64,000 nucleotides of DNA from Casp-alpha2 sp036337015. GTDB taxonomy: Bacteria; Pseudomonadota; Alphaproteobacteria; Rhodospirillales; Casp-alpha2. How positions within the stretch are numbered: the stretch's first letter is position 1; every line of letters starts with the position of its first letter. Location: the NCBI GenBank assembly GCA_036337015.1, contig JAYZEZ010000008.1:178329-242328 (forward strand), in the 5' to 3' direction. Both the position numbers and the translations under genes were made by a program. This document shows positions 1-8,550 of this stretch, piece by piece. Under the pieces are notes generated by a model. It saw only the letters and a list, made by a program, of their open reading frames with translations, did not search any database and had not been told where the DNA came from.

Positions 1-755
1 AAATTAACCTGAGAATGAGCATTCTGACCAACTGTAGCATCCATAACTAAAACTACGGAATGAGGTGCAGTTTTATCACTCTTTTGAATTACACGAACAA
101 TTTTTTCCAACTCTGCCATCAAGTCTTTTTTATTTTGCAAACGACCCGCGGTATCTATCAATAGAATATCTGAACGGTCATTTTCAGCATGTTTCATAGC
201 ATCGAAAACAAGCCCAGCCGGGTCGCCCCCTATATCACTTGCTATAACTGCACAACCCGTTCGTTCTCCCCAGATCTGAAGCTGATCTATAGCAGCAGCG
301 CGAAAGGTGTCCCCTGCAGCTAGTAAAATTGACTTTCCTTCACCCCGCCAGTCTTTTGCAAGCTTGGCAATCGTGGTTGTTTTACCACTTCCATTAACAC
401 CACAAACTAGCACCACAAAGGGTCGATCGATTGTGCTTATTTTTAAAGGCCTTTCTACTGGCTCTAAGATTAATGCAATTTTTTCTGCTAAATAGCTTTT
501 AATATCATCTAGGTTAATATCCTTACTAAATCGCTCTTGGGCCAATTCTCCAATAATTTTGGATGCTGTAGATACACCGAGATCACAAGAGACGAGCAAC
601 TCTTCAAGTTCATCTAGACTTTGTTTATCAAGTTTTTTCTTAGAAAATAAGTTGGTAATCCCACTAGTTAACTTAGCAGAAGAACGACTAAGACTTTTAA
701 ACAGTCCTTCATTATTTTCAGCATTTGTAATTTTAGAAATTTGGTCCGTACTCAT
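1..755 (-). CDS. ftsY: FtsY, signal recognition particle receptor GTPase (partial, C-terminus beyond window)
   Basis: FtsY docks the SRP-ribosome complex at the inner membrane and hydrolyses GTP together with Ffh. I read 251 codons from the ATG at 755 to the left edge of the window without a stop. Visible parts are a short N-terminal stretch with no long acidic A domain, an N-domain helical bundle (about 15-100), the P-loop GVNGSGKTT (119-127), DTFRAAA (149-155) and DTAGR (201-205). The TKxDG guanine-specificity motif and the last roughly 60 residues lie outside. The start ATG overlaps the mtaB stop as ATGA, so the two are translationally coupled. The partner SRP protein gene ffh is transcribed divergently nearby. 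FtsY rather than Ffh is shown by DTFRAAA and by the short N-terminus leading directly into the NG core. Confidence 0.95.
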   Translation of the reverse strand, partial: MSTDQISKITNAENNEGLFKSLSRSSAKLTSGITNLFSKKKLDKQSLDELEELLVSCDLGVSTASKIIGELAQERFSKDINLDDIKSYLAEKIALILEPVERPLKISTIDRPFVVLVCGVNGSGKTTTIAKLAKDWRGEGKSILLAAGDTFRAAAIDQLQIWGERTGCAVIASDIGGDPAGLVFDAMKHAENDRSDILLIDTAGRLQNKKDLMAELEKIVRVIQKSDKTAPHSVVLVMDATVGQNAHSQVN

Positions 756-1990
756 ACTGCCCTACTAGCCAATAAAAAACTATCCGTAGCCGCAGTAACG
801 TGGGCATTAACCAGCGCACCAGGTTCAGCATCAAAATCCAATTTAACAGGTGCAAAGTGTTGGCTTAAACCTTGACGGTTTTTTTCCACCAGAACTTGTT
901 CCAAATATCCAGATCGACTAGCCAAAAATCGTTTTAAATTAATTTCACCAAGCGCTCGCAACTGGGTGGCGCGAGCCTTAACTATTAAACGATTAACTGG
1001 AGGCATATTTGATGCTGGAGTGCCAGGACGAGGCGAAAATGGAAACACGTGTAAATAGGTCAAATCCAATTCTTTAACACCCCCTAAAGTGTTTTTAAAC
1101 ATTTCATCAGTTTCAGTTGGAAACCCTGCAATCAGATCGGCACCAAATACAATATCTTGCCTTGCTGCACGAGCACGCATCACTAAGGCAATCACGTCTG
1201 CTCGGGTGTGACGGCGTTTCATGCGTTTAAGGATCATATCATCCATGGCTTGCAGACTAAGGTGCAAGTGAGGCATTAAACGTGGTTCTCGTGCTAACAA
1301 TTTGAACAAATTATCATCTATAGCCGCTGGATCCAGAGAACTGAGACGAAGCCGTTCAAGCTTAGGTATCTCTGTGAGAATACGGCCAACAAGCTCTCCA
1401 AGATTATGTGCTCCTTCAGCACTATAAGAACAAATATCAACTCCGGTTAAAACAATTTCATTATGGCCTACATCAACTAGTTCACTAATTTGTTTAACTA
1501 TTTCTATCACTTTTACGGATCGACTAGGACCACGCGCAAAAGGAATTATACAATAGGTGCAACGAAAATCGCAGCCCTGTTGAACTTGCACAAACGCCCT
1601 AGTCCGTCCTTCCATAGCCTTTATAAGATGAGGAGTGGTTTCCTTAACAATCATAATATCATCTACTTGTACTGACGGACCATCTCCAGAGAGAAATTTC
1701 AAATCGAGCTTTTCTTTATTACCTAAAACCCGGTCAACTTCTTCCATTTCCGAAAATTTCTTGGGGTTAAGCTGTGCAGCGCAACCCGTAACGATGATCT
1801 TAGATTGTGGATTTTCACGAGCTGTACGCCGAATTTTCTGACATGCTTGCCGCTCAGCCTCAGCTGTCACGGCACAGGTATTAATTACAATTAAATCATC
1901 TAGCTCAGAGTTTTTACCAAGCTCACGAATTACCTCAGATTCAAATGTGTTCAAACGACAGCCTAGTGTTATAGTTTTTAACTTGGCCAT
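752..1990 (-). CDS. mtaB: MtaB, tRNA t6A37 methylthiotransferase
   Basis: Radical-SAM methylthiotransferase that converts t6A37 to ms2t6A37 in tRNAs decoding ANN codons. The 412-residue product has the MTTase layout: an N-terminal UPF0004 domain with cysteines C11, C39 and C70 for one iron-sulfur cluster, the radical-SAM CxxxCxxC at C140, C144 and C147, and a C-terminal TRAM-like segment. The start GCRLN and the motifs VINTCAVT and VTGC are typical of MtaB rather than MiaB, so I prefer MtaB; the alternative is another MTTase subfamily. It lies between dapF (21 bp upstream) and ftsY (4-bp overlap) in one minus-strand operon, an order common in Alphaproteobacteria. Confidence 0.9.
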   Translation of the reverse strand: MAKLKTITLGCRLNTFESEVIRELGKNSELDDLIVINTCAVTAEAERQACQKIRRTARENPQSKIIVTGCAAQLNPKKFSEMEEVDRVLGNKEKLDLKFLSGDGPSVQVDDIMIVKETTPHLIKAMEGRTRAFVQVQQGCDFRCTYCIIPFARGPSRSVKVIEIVKQISELVDVGHNEIVLTGVDICSYSAEGAHNLGELVGRILTEIPKLERLRLSSLDPAAIDDNLFKLLAREPRLMPHLHLSLQAMDDMILKRMKRRHTRADVIALVMRARAARQDIVFGADLIAGFPTETDEMFKNTLGGVKELDLTYLHVFPFSPRPGTPASNMPPVNRLIVKARATQLRALGEINLKRFLASRSGYLEQVLVEKNRQGLSQHFAPVKLDFDAEPGALVNAHVTAATDSFLLASRAV

Positions 1991-2011
1991 AATAAAATTT
2001 TACACCTTAAT

Positions 2012-2833
2012 TTATAGTTTAATGACACCAGTAAAAATAGTCTCCACTGGACCGATCATAACTGTGTGATTATCATCTTTCCATTCAACATCAAGTGCAC
2101 CTCCATCTAGAATTACAGTAGCGCTTCGACTCGTTAGGCTTCGCCGACTAGCTGCTACCAGAGTTGCACAAGCACCAGTACCACAAGCCTGCGTAATTCC
2201 CACTCCACGTTCCCAAACCTTAAGTCTAATTGAGTCATTTGTCAGAATCTGGGCAACTTCAACATTAGTTCGCTCCGGAAACATTGCATGGTTCTCAATT
2301 TCTGATCCTATCTCTTCCAATGCCACACTTTCCAAATTATCTACAAAGAAGATAGCATGTGGATTGCCTACATTTACAACTGCTGGACTTGATAAAACAC
2401 CAAATGAAAGATCCAATGCGAGAGTATCTGCTTTTTGAGCTAGAGGAATATCGCGCCAATGAAATTTGGCCTGCCCCATATCTAAAGCGACTCTACCATC
2501 ATCAATTAATTTGCTTTTAAGAATTCCGGCATTTGTTTGAATCTTTACTTCTTTAACACCGAACTCCTTCATCACTAAAAAAGCAACACAACGTGTTCCA
2601 TTACCGCAAGCATCAATCTCACCACCATCCGCGTTAAAAATTCGCAAATAAAAATCTGCACCGTCTGAGCTAGCTGGTTCAATTATCAAAATCTGGTCGC
2701 ACCCAATACCAAAACGACGATCGGCAAGGTGTTGTATTTGCTTAACACCTACAGAAATGGCCCCCATTCGAGCGTCCAGGATAACGAAATCATTTCCTAA
2801 GCCATGCATTTTTATAAAAGTCAGATCACTCAT
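2012..2833 (-). CDS. dapF: Diaminopimelate epimerase
   Basis: Cytosolic, cofactor-independent epimerase that turns LL-2,6-diaminopimelate into the meso form for lysine and peptidoglycan. Both catalytic cysteines are visible in duplicated motifs: C76 in DACGNGTRC and C217 in QACGTGAC. From the ATG at 2833 the product is 273 residues, the usual family length, and begins with the conserved MHGLGNDF region at about residue 9. An in-frame ATG at 2869 would add 12 residues unlike the family N-terminus, and neither start has a clear ribosome-binding site, so the start is the uncertain part. It heads the dapF-mtaB-ftsY operon. Confidence 0.93.
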   Translation of the reverse strand: MSDLTFIKMHGLGNDFVILDARMGAISVGVKQIQHLADRRFGIGCDQILIIEPASSDGADFYLRIFNADGGEIDACGNGTRCVAFLVMKEFGVKEVKIQTNAGILKSKLIDDGRVALDMGQAKFHWRDIPLAQKADTLALDLSFGVLSSPAVVNVGNPHAIFFVDNLESVALEEIGSEIENHAMFPERTNVEVAQILTNDSIRLKVWERGVGITQACGTGACATLVAASRRSLTSRSATVILDGGALDVEWKDDNHTVMIGPVETIFTGVIKL

Positions 2834-3047
2834 AATGCGTGTAATATGCCGGTAAAGAGCACCATGCAAATAGATTTTTCTCTAAGCTTAACTTATAACC
2901 AAAATTAATTATCCGTGAAAAAAGTTTTCTCTGCATTTTTTTATTTTTTTCTATCGCCTAAAACTCATACATCTACAGACCTTATCCCAAAAAAGTGTAA
3001 TTAATAATAAGCATGTAAAGTCTAAATAAACTTTACCTACCCTTGGC

Positions 3048-3076
3048 TTGACTTAACAGACAAGCGTCCATATTGT
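3048..3076 (+). promoter_or_regulatory. Candidate sigma70 promoter for ffh
   Basis: TTGACT at 3048-3053 matches the -35 consensus at five of six positions. It is followed after exactly 17 bp by TATTGT at 3071-3076, which matches the -10 box at four of six. Transcription would start near 3083, about 120 nt before the ffh ATG, so the hairpin at 3124-3152 would lie in the leader. Sequence match only. Confidence 0.45.
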
Positions 3077-3123
3077 GCGAAAAACTTTAAGGTATTTAAT
3101 AAGATCTAAGCCTCAAGGGGTAC

Positions 3124-3152
3124 CGCCAATACGCGAGTTTCGCGCATTGGCG
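3124..3152 (+). other. Stable hairpin in the presumed ffh leader
   Basis: CGCCAAT (3124-3130) pairs with ATTGGCG (3146-3152) and CGCGA (3132-3136) with TCGCG (3140-3144). There is one A/C mismatch between the two arms and a GTT loop. The 12 pairs are much more GC-rich than the surroundings. No U-run follows, so it is not a classical terminator. It ends about 50 nt before the ffh start and may act in leader RNA stability, translation control or protein binding. Confidence 0.5.
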
Positions 3153-3204
3153 ATATGTTAGTTTGTAAATTATCAATAACTATAAGGTAGTTAGAAAATT
3201 AAAT

Positions 3205-4575
3205 ATGTTTGATGACTTAACAGAACGACTGGGAGGGGTTTTTGACAGACTGAAAAGACGTGGCTCTTTGAAGGTCGAAGATGTTGAATCTGCTATGCGT
3301 GAGGTACGTGTTGCTTTACTTGAAGCTGATGTTGCCGTCGATGTAGCTAAGAATTTTATTAACGAGGTCACTCGAGATGCTATCGGCGAAAAAATACTTG
3401 CTAGCGTCACACCAGGACAAATGGTCGTTAAAATTGTTCATGACCACTTAATTAAAATGCTTGGCGAAGACCTTGAGGCTATTAATCTTCAAGGCAATCC
3501 GCCAAATGCAATTATGATGATTGGACTTCAGGGCACCGGAAAAACAACTACTACGGCTAAACTCGGGTATCGGCTTACTAAACGTGAAAACAAGAAAGTC
3601 TTAATGGCATCACTGGACGTAACCCGTCCGGCAGCACAACAGCAATTACTTCAACTAGGTGAACAAACAGGATTAAAAACATTAGCCCCTATACTGGGAG
3701 AACAACCTTTAGCCATAGCAAAACGTGTAATGACGGAAGCTGCGCAAGAAGGATTTGATGTGGTTATTCTGGATACTGCCGGACGCCAACATTTGGACAA
3801 TGAATTAATGGCTGAAGTTGTTCAGATTCGTGATATTGCACAACCGACAGAAACTTTTCTAATCGCTGATGCTTTAGCTGGCCAAGATTCGATCAACATA
3901 GCCCATGAATTTAATCAGAAAATTGGAGTTTCTGGTATTATCTTAACTCGTGTAGATGGTGATGCGAGAGGGGGAGCAGCGTTGTCTATGCGTGCTGTCA
4001 CTGGTCAACCAATCAAACTAATAGGTACCGGTGAAAAAATTGACGCCTTGGAAGCTTTCGATGCTAAGCGAATTGCAGGTTCCATACTTGGACAAGGCGA
4101 CATAGTTGGACTTGTTGAAAAAGCCTCTGAATTCGTAAACCAACAAGAAGCAGAAAAAATTTCGGCCAAAATGCTAAAGGGGCAATTCACTTTGGAAGAC
4201 ATGGCAGAACAATTCAAACAGTTACGCAAAATGGGCAATATCAAAGGCATAATGGGAATGCTTCCTGGAGCAGCTAAGATAAAAAACCAAATGGCTAATA
4301 CAAACATTGACGATAATATGATAGCTCGACAGGAAGCAATTATTTTATCGATGACGATGAAGGAAAGACGAAAGCCAAAGTTACTTAATGGATCACGGCG
4401 CAAACGCATCGCTCAAGGCTCAGGCACTACTGTTCAGGAGGTCAACCGTGTCCTCAAACAATATAAGCAGATGGCTCAAATGTTGAAAAAAACTGGCAAA
4501 ATGGGCTTAAAGGGTATGGGAAAAGTGCCACCTGGCATGTTTCCCTCTGGCTTTCAACCTGGTCAATTTGGATAG
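3205..4575 (+). CDS. ffh: Ffh, signal recognition particle protein (SRP54)
   Basis: GTPase of the bacterial SRP; it binds 4.5S RNA and nascent signal sequences and delivers ribosomes to FtsY. The 456-residue product shows the N domain (1-95), P-loop GLQGTGKTT (107-115), DVTRPAA (138-144), DTAGR (190-194), TRVDGD (248-253) and a methionine-rich M domain from about residue 300 to the end (many KMGNIKGIMGM-like segments). The residue after DTAGR is Q where most Ffh proteins have L, a small deviation. It is the first gene of a long plus-strand run into rpsP-rimM-trmD-rplS, the classical alphaproteobacterial and enterobacterial neighbourhood. Confidence 0.97.
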   Translation: MFDDLTERLGGVFDRLKRRGSLKVEDVESAMREVRVALLEADVAVDVAKNFINEVTRDAIGEKILASVTPGQMVVKIVHDHLIKMLGEDLEAINLQGNPPNAIMMIGLQGTGKTTTTAKLGYRLTKRENKKVLMASLDVTRPAAQQQLLQLGEQTGLKTLAPILGEQPLAIAKRVMTEAAQEGFDVVILDTAGRQHLDNELMAEVVQIRDIAQPTETFLIADALAGQDSINIAHEFNQKIGVSGIILTRVDGDARGGAALSMRAVTGQPIKLIGTGEKIDALEAFDAKRIAGSILGQGDIVGLVEKASEFVNQQEAEKISAKMLKGQFTLEDMAEQFKQLRKMGNIKGIMGMLPGAAKIKNQMANTNIDDNMIARQEAIILSMTMKERRKPKLLNGSRRKRIAQGSGTTVQEVNRVLKQYKQMAQMLKKTGKMGLKGMGKVPPGMFPSGFQPGQFG

Positions 4576-4649
4576 ATAATAAAAATTAAAACCTAGAAAG
4601 TGCATAAAAATAAACTGAAACTTTAAACCGAATAGGACAAAAAAAAGAT

Positions 4650-5105
4650 ATGTCTTTGAGAATTCGACTTTCCAGGGGCGGCGCAAAAAAACGCCCTTTT
4701 TATCGCATAGTTGTAGCTGATTCACGTAAACCAAGAGATGGTAGATATATAGAACGCCTAGGCACCTATAATCCAATGGTCGCTAAAGATCACCCCGACC
4801 GCCTAAACTTTGATGATGAGCGAATAAAGTACTGGCTAGGTGTCGGTGCTCGTCCTTCTGAACGTGTCACACGATTTTTAAGCGATAAAGGCCTAGTGGC
4901 AAAACCAGATATACCTAAGCAAACAAAACAACACCTACCTCGCGCAAAAACACTAGAGCGTCAGCAAGCCGCTGAGGATAAAGCTAAAAAAGCAACTGAG
5001 GAAAAGCCTAAAGAGGAGGCCGTTGCAGAAGAAAAGCCTAAAGAGGAGGCCGCTGCAGAAGAAAAGCCTAAAGAGGAGGCTATAGCAGAGGGAGGAAAAA
5101 GCTGA
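4650..5105 (+). CDS. rpsP: Ribosomal protein S16 with an acidic repetitive tail
   Basis: Small-subunit ribosomal protein. The first 80 or so residues are a complete S16 domain (start MSLRIRLSRGGAKKRPFYRI, then RDGRYIERLGTYNP). The 151-residue product is about 60 residues longer than the usual S16. The extra part is a charged, Ala/Glu/Lys/Pro-rich tail ending in three near-identical ten-residue units (see the repeat entry). Extended S16 tails are common in Alphaproteobacteria and are probably disordered. The gene sits 74 bp after ffh and 28 bp before rimM in the trmD operon. Confidence 0.96.
   Translation: MSLRIRLSRGGAKKRPFYRIVVADSRKPRDGRYIERLGTYNPMVAKDHPDRLNFDDERIKYWLGVGARPSERVTRFLSDKGLVAKPDIPKQTKQHLPRAKTLERQQAAEDKAKKATEEKPKEEAVAEEKPKEEAAAEEKPKEEAIAEGGKS
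4998..5087 (+). repeat. Three 30-bp tandem repeats encoding the S16 tail
   Basis: Three in-frame 30-bp units at 4998-5027, 5028-5057 and 5058-5087 encode EEKPKEEAVA, EEKPKEEAAA and EEKPKEEAIA. The first eight residues are identical in all three units and the DNA is nearly identical, so the expansion looks recent and copy number may vary between strains. Confidence 0.9.
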
Positions 5106-5133
5106 ACCAATAATTCAGTGATTCTTTATAGTT

Positions 5134-5685
5134 ATGGTTACATTTACTGAAGAAAGAATTTGCGTTGGAGCCATTACTGGTGTTCGAGGCCTAAAGGGAG
5201 AGGTGCGAATTAAAAGTTTCACTGCCGATCCTGAAGATATTGCAGCGTACGGCCCTGTCACTACAGAGGACGGAGAAAAAACTTTCCAGTTAACCATTAA
5301 AAACCGTTCCAAAGGTCTGGTTATCGCTAGAATTGAAGGAATCGAAAACCGAACTTCAGCAGAAAATATCAAAGGTGAGAGGCTTTATGTACAACGAAGT
5401 GTTTTGCCTAAACTAGAGATTGATGAATTCTACCAAGCTGATCTAATTGGACTAAATGTAGAAACAAATAGCGGAGATACAGTGGGTTCTATTGGGGCTG
5501 TTCATAATTTTGGTGCTGGTAATATTTTAGAAATTATTGAAAGCACTAGAAACCATGAAGAAAGTATGATGATCCCATTCACTAGTGAAATCGTACCAGA
5601 AGTCGATATAGAGGGTGGACGTGTTGTTATTAACCCACCAGTCTACATTGATGCGACCCAACCTAATAAAAAAGAAACTAGCTAA
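5134..5685 (+). CDS. rimM: RimM, 16S rRNA processing / 30S maturation factor
   Basis: Assembly factor that binds ribosomal protein S19 during maturation of the 30S head. The 183-residue product has the family N-terminal barrel starting CVGAITGVRGLKGEVRIKSF and a C-terminal PRC-barrel part around the FYQADLIGL motif and the IPFTSEIVPEVD segment, in the expected order and length. It lies between rpsP and trmD, its usual place. Only 25 bp separate its stop from the trmD start chosen here. Confidence 0.95.
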   Translation: MVTFTEERICVGAITGVRGLKGEVRIKSFTADPEDIAAYGPVTTEDGEKTFQLTIKNRSKGLVIARIEGIENRTSAENIKGERLYVQRSVLPKLEIDEFYQADLIGLNVETNSGDTVGSIGAVHNFGAGNILEIIESTRNHEESMMIPFTSEIVPEVDIEGGRVVINPPVYIDATQPNKKETS

Positions 5686-5710
5686 GAGAATTGATAGGAA
5701 CCTGGAATTG

Positions 5711-6424
5711 ATGACAAATAATGCCATATGGAGTGCAAAGGTACTAACGCTTTTCCCAGAAATGTTTCCTGGAATTTTAGGTTTATCACTTGCGGGCCAA
5801 GGACTAAAAGATGGTATCTGGACTATGGAAACTATCAATATACGTGACTTTGCAAAAGATAAACACAAATCAGTCGATGATGCACCTTTTGGTGGCGGAC
5901 CTGGTATGGTGATGCGACCTGATGTGATTTCAAACGCATTGGATCACGTAAAAGCTATAAATCATGAACAACCAGTTATTTACTTAACACCACGTGGCAA
6001 TCCACTAAAACAAGCCCGAATAAAGAAATTAGCTTCTGGCCCCGGTGTAACTTTGTTATGTGGACGTTTTGAAGGCCTTGACGAAAGAGTCATCGAGGCT
6101 CATGCAATTGAACAAATTAGCCTCGGTGATTTTGTTTTATCGGGAGGGGAAATTGCTGCTATAGCTATTTTAGATGCTTGTGTTCGCCTATTAAATGGAA
6201 TAGTTGGCCAACCTAGTTCCTTGATAGAAGAAAGTTTCGAAAAAGGGTTACTGGAATACCCTCATTACACGAGACCTAAAGTTTGGAAAGGCCGAAGGGT
6301 TCCAGATGTTTTAACTTCTGGCAACCACGAGAATATAAGGGCTTGGCGCAAACAACAATCAGAGGCCAGCACCCGCGAAAAACGCCCGGATCTTTGGGCT
6401 CGTATTACTAATAATATCATCTAA
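5711..6424 (+). CDS. trmD: TrmD, tRNA (guanine-37-N1)-methyltransferase
   Basis: SPOUT-class methyltransferase that makes m1G37 in tRNAs reading CNN codons, preventing +1 frameshifts. The knotted AdoMet-binding region is visible as YLTPRGNPL, LLCGRFEGLDERV and the glycine-rich LGDFVLSGGE, followed by the EYPHYTRP motif. I start at ATG 5711, which gives 237 residues, begins close to the family start (WSAKVLTLFPEMFPG) and has AGGAA about 14 nt upstream. A longer in-frame reading from 5615 would overlap rimM and adds residues unlike the family. Confidence 0.95.
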   Translation: MTNNAIWSAKVLTLFPEMFPGILGLSLAGQGLKDGIWTMETINIRDFAKDKHKSVDDAPFGGGPGMVMRPDVISNALDHVKAINHEQPVIYLTPRGNPLKQARIKKLASGPGVTLLCGRFEGLDERVIEAHAIEQISLGDFVLSGGEIAAIAILDACVRLLNGIVGQPSSLIEESFEKGLLEYPHYTRPKVWKGRRVPDVLTSGNHENIRAWRKQQSEASTREKRPDLWARITNNII

Positions 6425-6462
6425 AAGAAATAGATTGAAGTTTTAAAATAAGGACGACAGGT

Positions 6463-7068
6463 ATGAACATCATCAAAGAGATCGAAGAAGAACAACGTAA
6501 AAAATTGACTGCCAAACGTCCGGCACCCAACTTCGGACCTGGAGATACCCTTAAAGTTAATGTTAAGGTTGTCGAAGGAACTCGAGAGAGAATCCAGGCA
6601 TTTGAAGGTGTTTGCATTGCAAAAAAAAATGCTGGCCTTAATTCTGCCTTCACAGTGAGAAAGATTTCGTATGGTGAAGGTGTGGAAAGAGTTTTTCCAC
6701 TATATTCAACAGCCATTGATTCAATTGAGGTAACCCGTCGTGGTGATGTTCGGCGAGCTAAGCTCTATTATCTTCGTGGCTTAACTGGCAAGCGTGCTCG
6801 TATAACCGAAAAGACCGAATGGTCATCGATAAAAGAAAATGATTTAAATAATCCAAAAAAGGGATCTGAAAGTGAAATCAAACCTGAAAATAAGACATCA
6901 AAATCAAATAAAATTAAAAACAAACCTGAGAGCAATTTAAACAAGCCTAAGAAGGCCAAAAAGGAAGGAAAGGCATCAGTCGAGGTGTCTGGGACTGATA
7001 ATCTGATTGAGGAAAGCCAACCTGATCCGCAAGCGAAGGTAGGAGCCGGCACTAAGGCTAAAAAATAA
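6463..7068 (+). CDS. rplS: Ribosomal protein L19 with a long charged C-terminal extension
   Basis: Large-subunit protein at the 30S-50S interface. Residues 1-115 are a complete L19 (PNFGPGDTLKV, GTRERIQAFEGV, SYGEGVERVFPL, RAKLYYLRGL). The other 85 or so residues are a Lys/Asn/Ser/Glu-rich low-complexity tail; the usual L19 has about 115-130 residues. A clear AAGGA site precedes the ATG. It is the last gene of the ffh-rpsP-rimM-trmD-rplS set and is followed after 50 bp by leuC. Both ribosomal proteins of this operon carry unusually long disordered-looking tails. Confidence 0.96.
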   Translation: MNIIKEIEEEQRKKLTAKRPAPNFGPGDTLKVNVKVVEGTRERIQAFEGVCIAKKNAGLNSAFTVRKISYGEGVERVFPLYSTAIDSIEVTRRGDVRRAKLYYLRGLTGKRARITEKTEWSSIKENDLNNPKKGSESEIKPENKTSKSNKIKNKPESNLNKPKKAKKEGKASVEVSGTDNLIEESQPDPQAKVGAGTKAKK

Positions 7069-7118
7069 AATTTTCTGATCATTAGTCCTAATATCAAGAT
7101 AATATGGAGGAAGGTTTA

Positions 7119-8528
7119 ATGGGCAAACCCCGCACCCTATTTGATAAAATATGGGATAGCCATCTGGTAAACGTACAAGATGACGGTACATGTCTACTAT
7201 ATATTGACCGACATTTGACACATGAAGTTACAAGTCCACAAGCATTCGAAGGACTTCGTAATGCCGGAAGAAAAGTACGTCGACCTGAAGCTACTCTCGC
7301 CGTTGTAGATCATGATGTGCCAACTACCGACCGTTCAAAACCAATTGAAGATCCGGAGGCTCTAGCACAGGTAGAAACCTTAAGAAAAAATTGCAAGGAT
7401 TTCGGGATTCAGTTCTTTGACATTGACGATATTCGCCAAGGTATAGTTCATATCATTGGACCAGAGCAAGGATTTACCTTGCCAGGTTCAACTATCGTAT
7501 GCGGAGACAGTCACACAGCCACTCATGGGGCCTTCGGGGCCTTAGCTTTTGGAATTGGCACTTCTGAAGTAGAACATGTTCTGGCAACCCAAACATTACT
7601 CCAAGCACCGCTTAAAAATATGCGCATAACAGTTGAAGGTAGCCTTCCCAATGGTGTCACCAGCAAAGATTTAATCTTATCTATAATCGGTAAAATTGGC
7701 ACCGCGGGTGGAACAGGTTACGTTATAGAATATGCCGGCCAGGCTATCCGTGAATTGAGTATGGAAGGCCGTATGACTGTCTGTAATATGACAATCGAAG
7801 GTGGTGCAAGGGGTGGTCTTATTGCTCCTGATGAAGTTACTTTTGATTTTTTACGTGGTCGACCGATGTCACCTAAAGGTGCCTCTTGGGAAGCTGCCGA
7901 AACTTACTGGAGGACATTACCAAGCGATAATGGTTCGACATACGACAAGGAAGTTATGCTAAACGCTGCTCAAATTGTCCCACAAGTTACTTGGGGAACT
8001 TCTCCTGAAGATGTCGTTGGAATCAACGAAACCGTTCCCGCACCTGAAGATTTTGAAGATGAGGCAAAACAAGAGTCTGTTCGCTTAGCACTAAATTATA
8101 TGGGCCTAAAACCAGGAACACCAATGACAGAAATTAGTATTGATTTTGCTTTTGTCGGTGCTTGCACAAATGGACGCATTGAAGATATACGTGCAGCAGC
8201 TAAAGTCGCTAAAGGAAGGCATGTAGCCAAAGGTGTGACTGCCCTGATAGTTCCAGGTTCAGGACTTGTAAAAGAACAGGCTGAAGAAGAAGGGTTAGCG
8301 GATATCTTAGTAAAAGCAGGATTTGAATGGCGGGAACCTGGCTGCTCTATGTGTCTAGCAATGAATCCTGATAAAGTGCCACCAGGGATGAGATGTGCCG
8401 CCACATCGAACCGCAACTTCAAAGGCCGTCAAGGTCCCGATAGTCGTACTCATTTAGTTAGTCCAGCAATGGCTGCAGCTGCTGCAGTTTCTGGTCATTT
8501 AATAGATGTGCGGTCTTTAGATCATTAA
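7119..8528 (+). CDS. leuC: 3-isopropylmalate dehydratase, large subunit
   Basis: Aconitase-family subunit that isomerises 2-isopropylmalate to 3-isopropylmalate with LeuD, using a [4Fe-4S] cluster. The 469-residue product shows GDSHTATHGAFGALAFGIG, the first cluster cysteine in GACTNGRIED, and the pair in GCSMCLAMN. The start ATG at 7119 is chosen because GGAGGAAGG (7107-7115) lies just before it; an in-frame ATG at 7104 would place this Shine-Dalgarno inside the gene. leuC, leuD, leuB and asd form a likely operon downstream of rplS. Confidence 0.96.
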   Translation: MGKPRTLFDKIWDSHLVNVQDDGTCLLYIDRHLTHEVTSPQAFEGLRNAGRKVRRPEATLAVVDHDVPTTDRSKPIEDPEALAQVETLRKNCKDFGIQFFDIDDIRQGIVHIIGPEQGFTLPGSTIVCGDSHTATHGAFGALAFGIGTSEVEHVLATQTLLQAPLKNMRITVEGSLPNGVTSKDLILSIIGKIGTAGGTGYVIEYAGQAIRELSMEGRMTVCNMTIEGGARGGLIAPDEVTFDFLRGRPMSPKGASWEAAETYWRTLPSDNGSTYDKEVMLNAAQIVPQVTWGTSPEDVVGINETVPAPEDFEDEAKQESVRLALNYMGLKPGTPMTEISIDFAFVGACTNGRIEDIRAAAKVAKGRHVAKGVTALIVPGSGLVKEQAEEEGLADILVKAGFEWREPGCSMCLAMNPDKVPPGMRCAATSNRNFKGRQGPDSRTHLVSPAMAAAAAVSGHLIDVRSLDH

Positions 8529-8550
8529 ATCCGATTAAAAGGAAAGGACT

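Larger units (their letters stand above)
2870..3204. other. Divergent control region between dapF and ffh
   Basis: These 335 bases lie between the outward-reading dapF and ffh genes and hold no convincing ORF. They contain a sigma70-type promoter for ffh and a strong hairpin, annotated separately, and must also hold the dapF promoter, which I could not place. I looked for the conserved 4.5S SRP RNA tip (GGAAG with AGCAG) because both SRP protein genes flank the region, and did not find it. Confidence 0.6.

Noticed and set aside
2870..3204. 4.5S RNA gene beside ffh
   Set aside because: The conserved GGAAG/AGCAG tip is absent and the only strong hairpin has a different sequence.
4005..4409. 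Minus-strand ORF of 134 codons within ffh
   Set aside because: Antisense shadow of the Ffh GTPase and M domain; no recognisable protein features of its own.
4998..5087. CRISPR-like repeats
   Set aside because: The units are directly adjacent without spacers and are in frame within rpsP.
5615..5710. Longer TrmD N-terminus overlapping rimM
   Set aside because: The extra 32 residues match the rimM region in another frame and lie before the usual TrmD start; the ATG at 5711 has AGGAA upstream.
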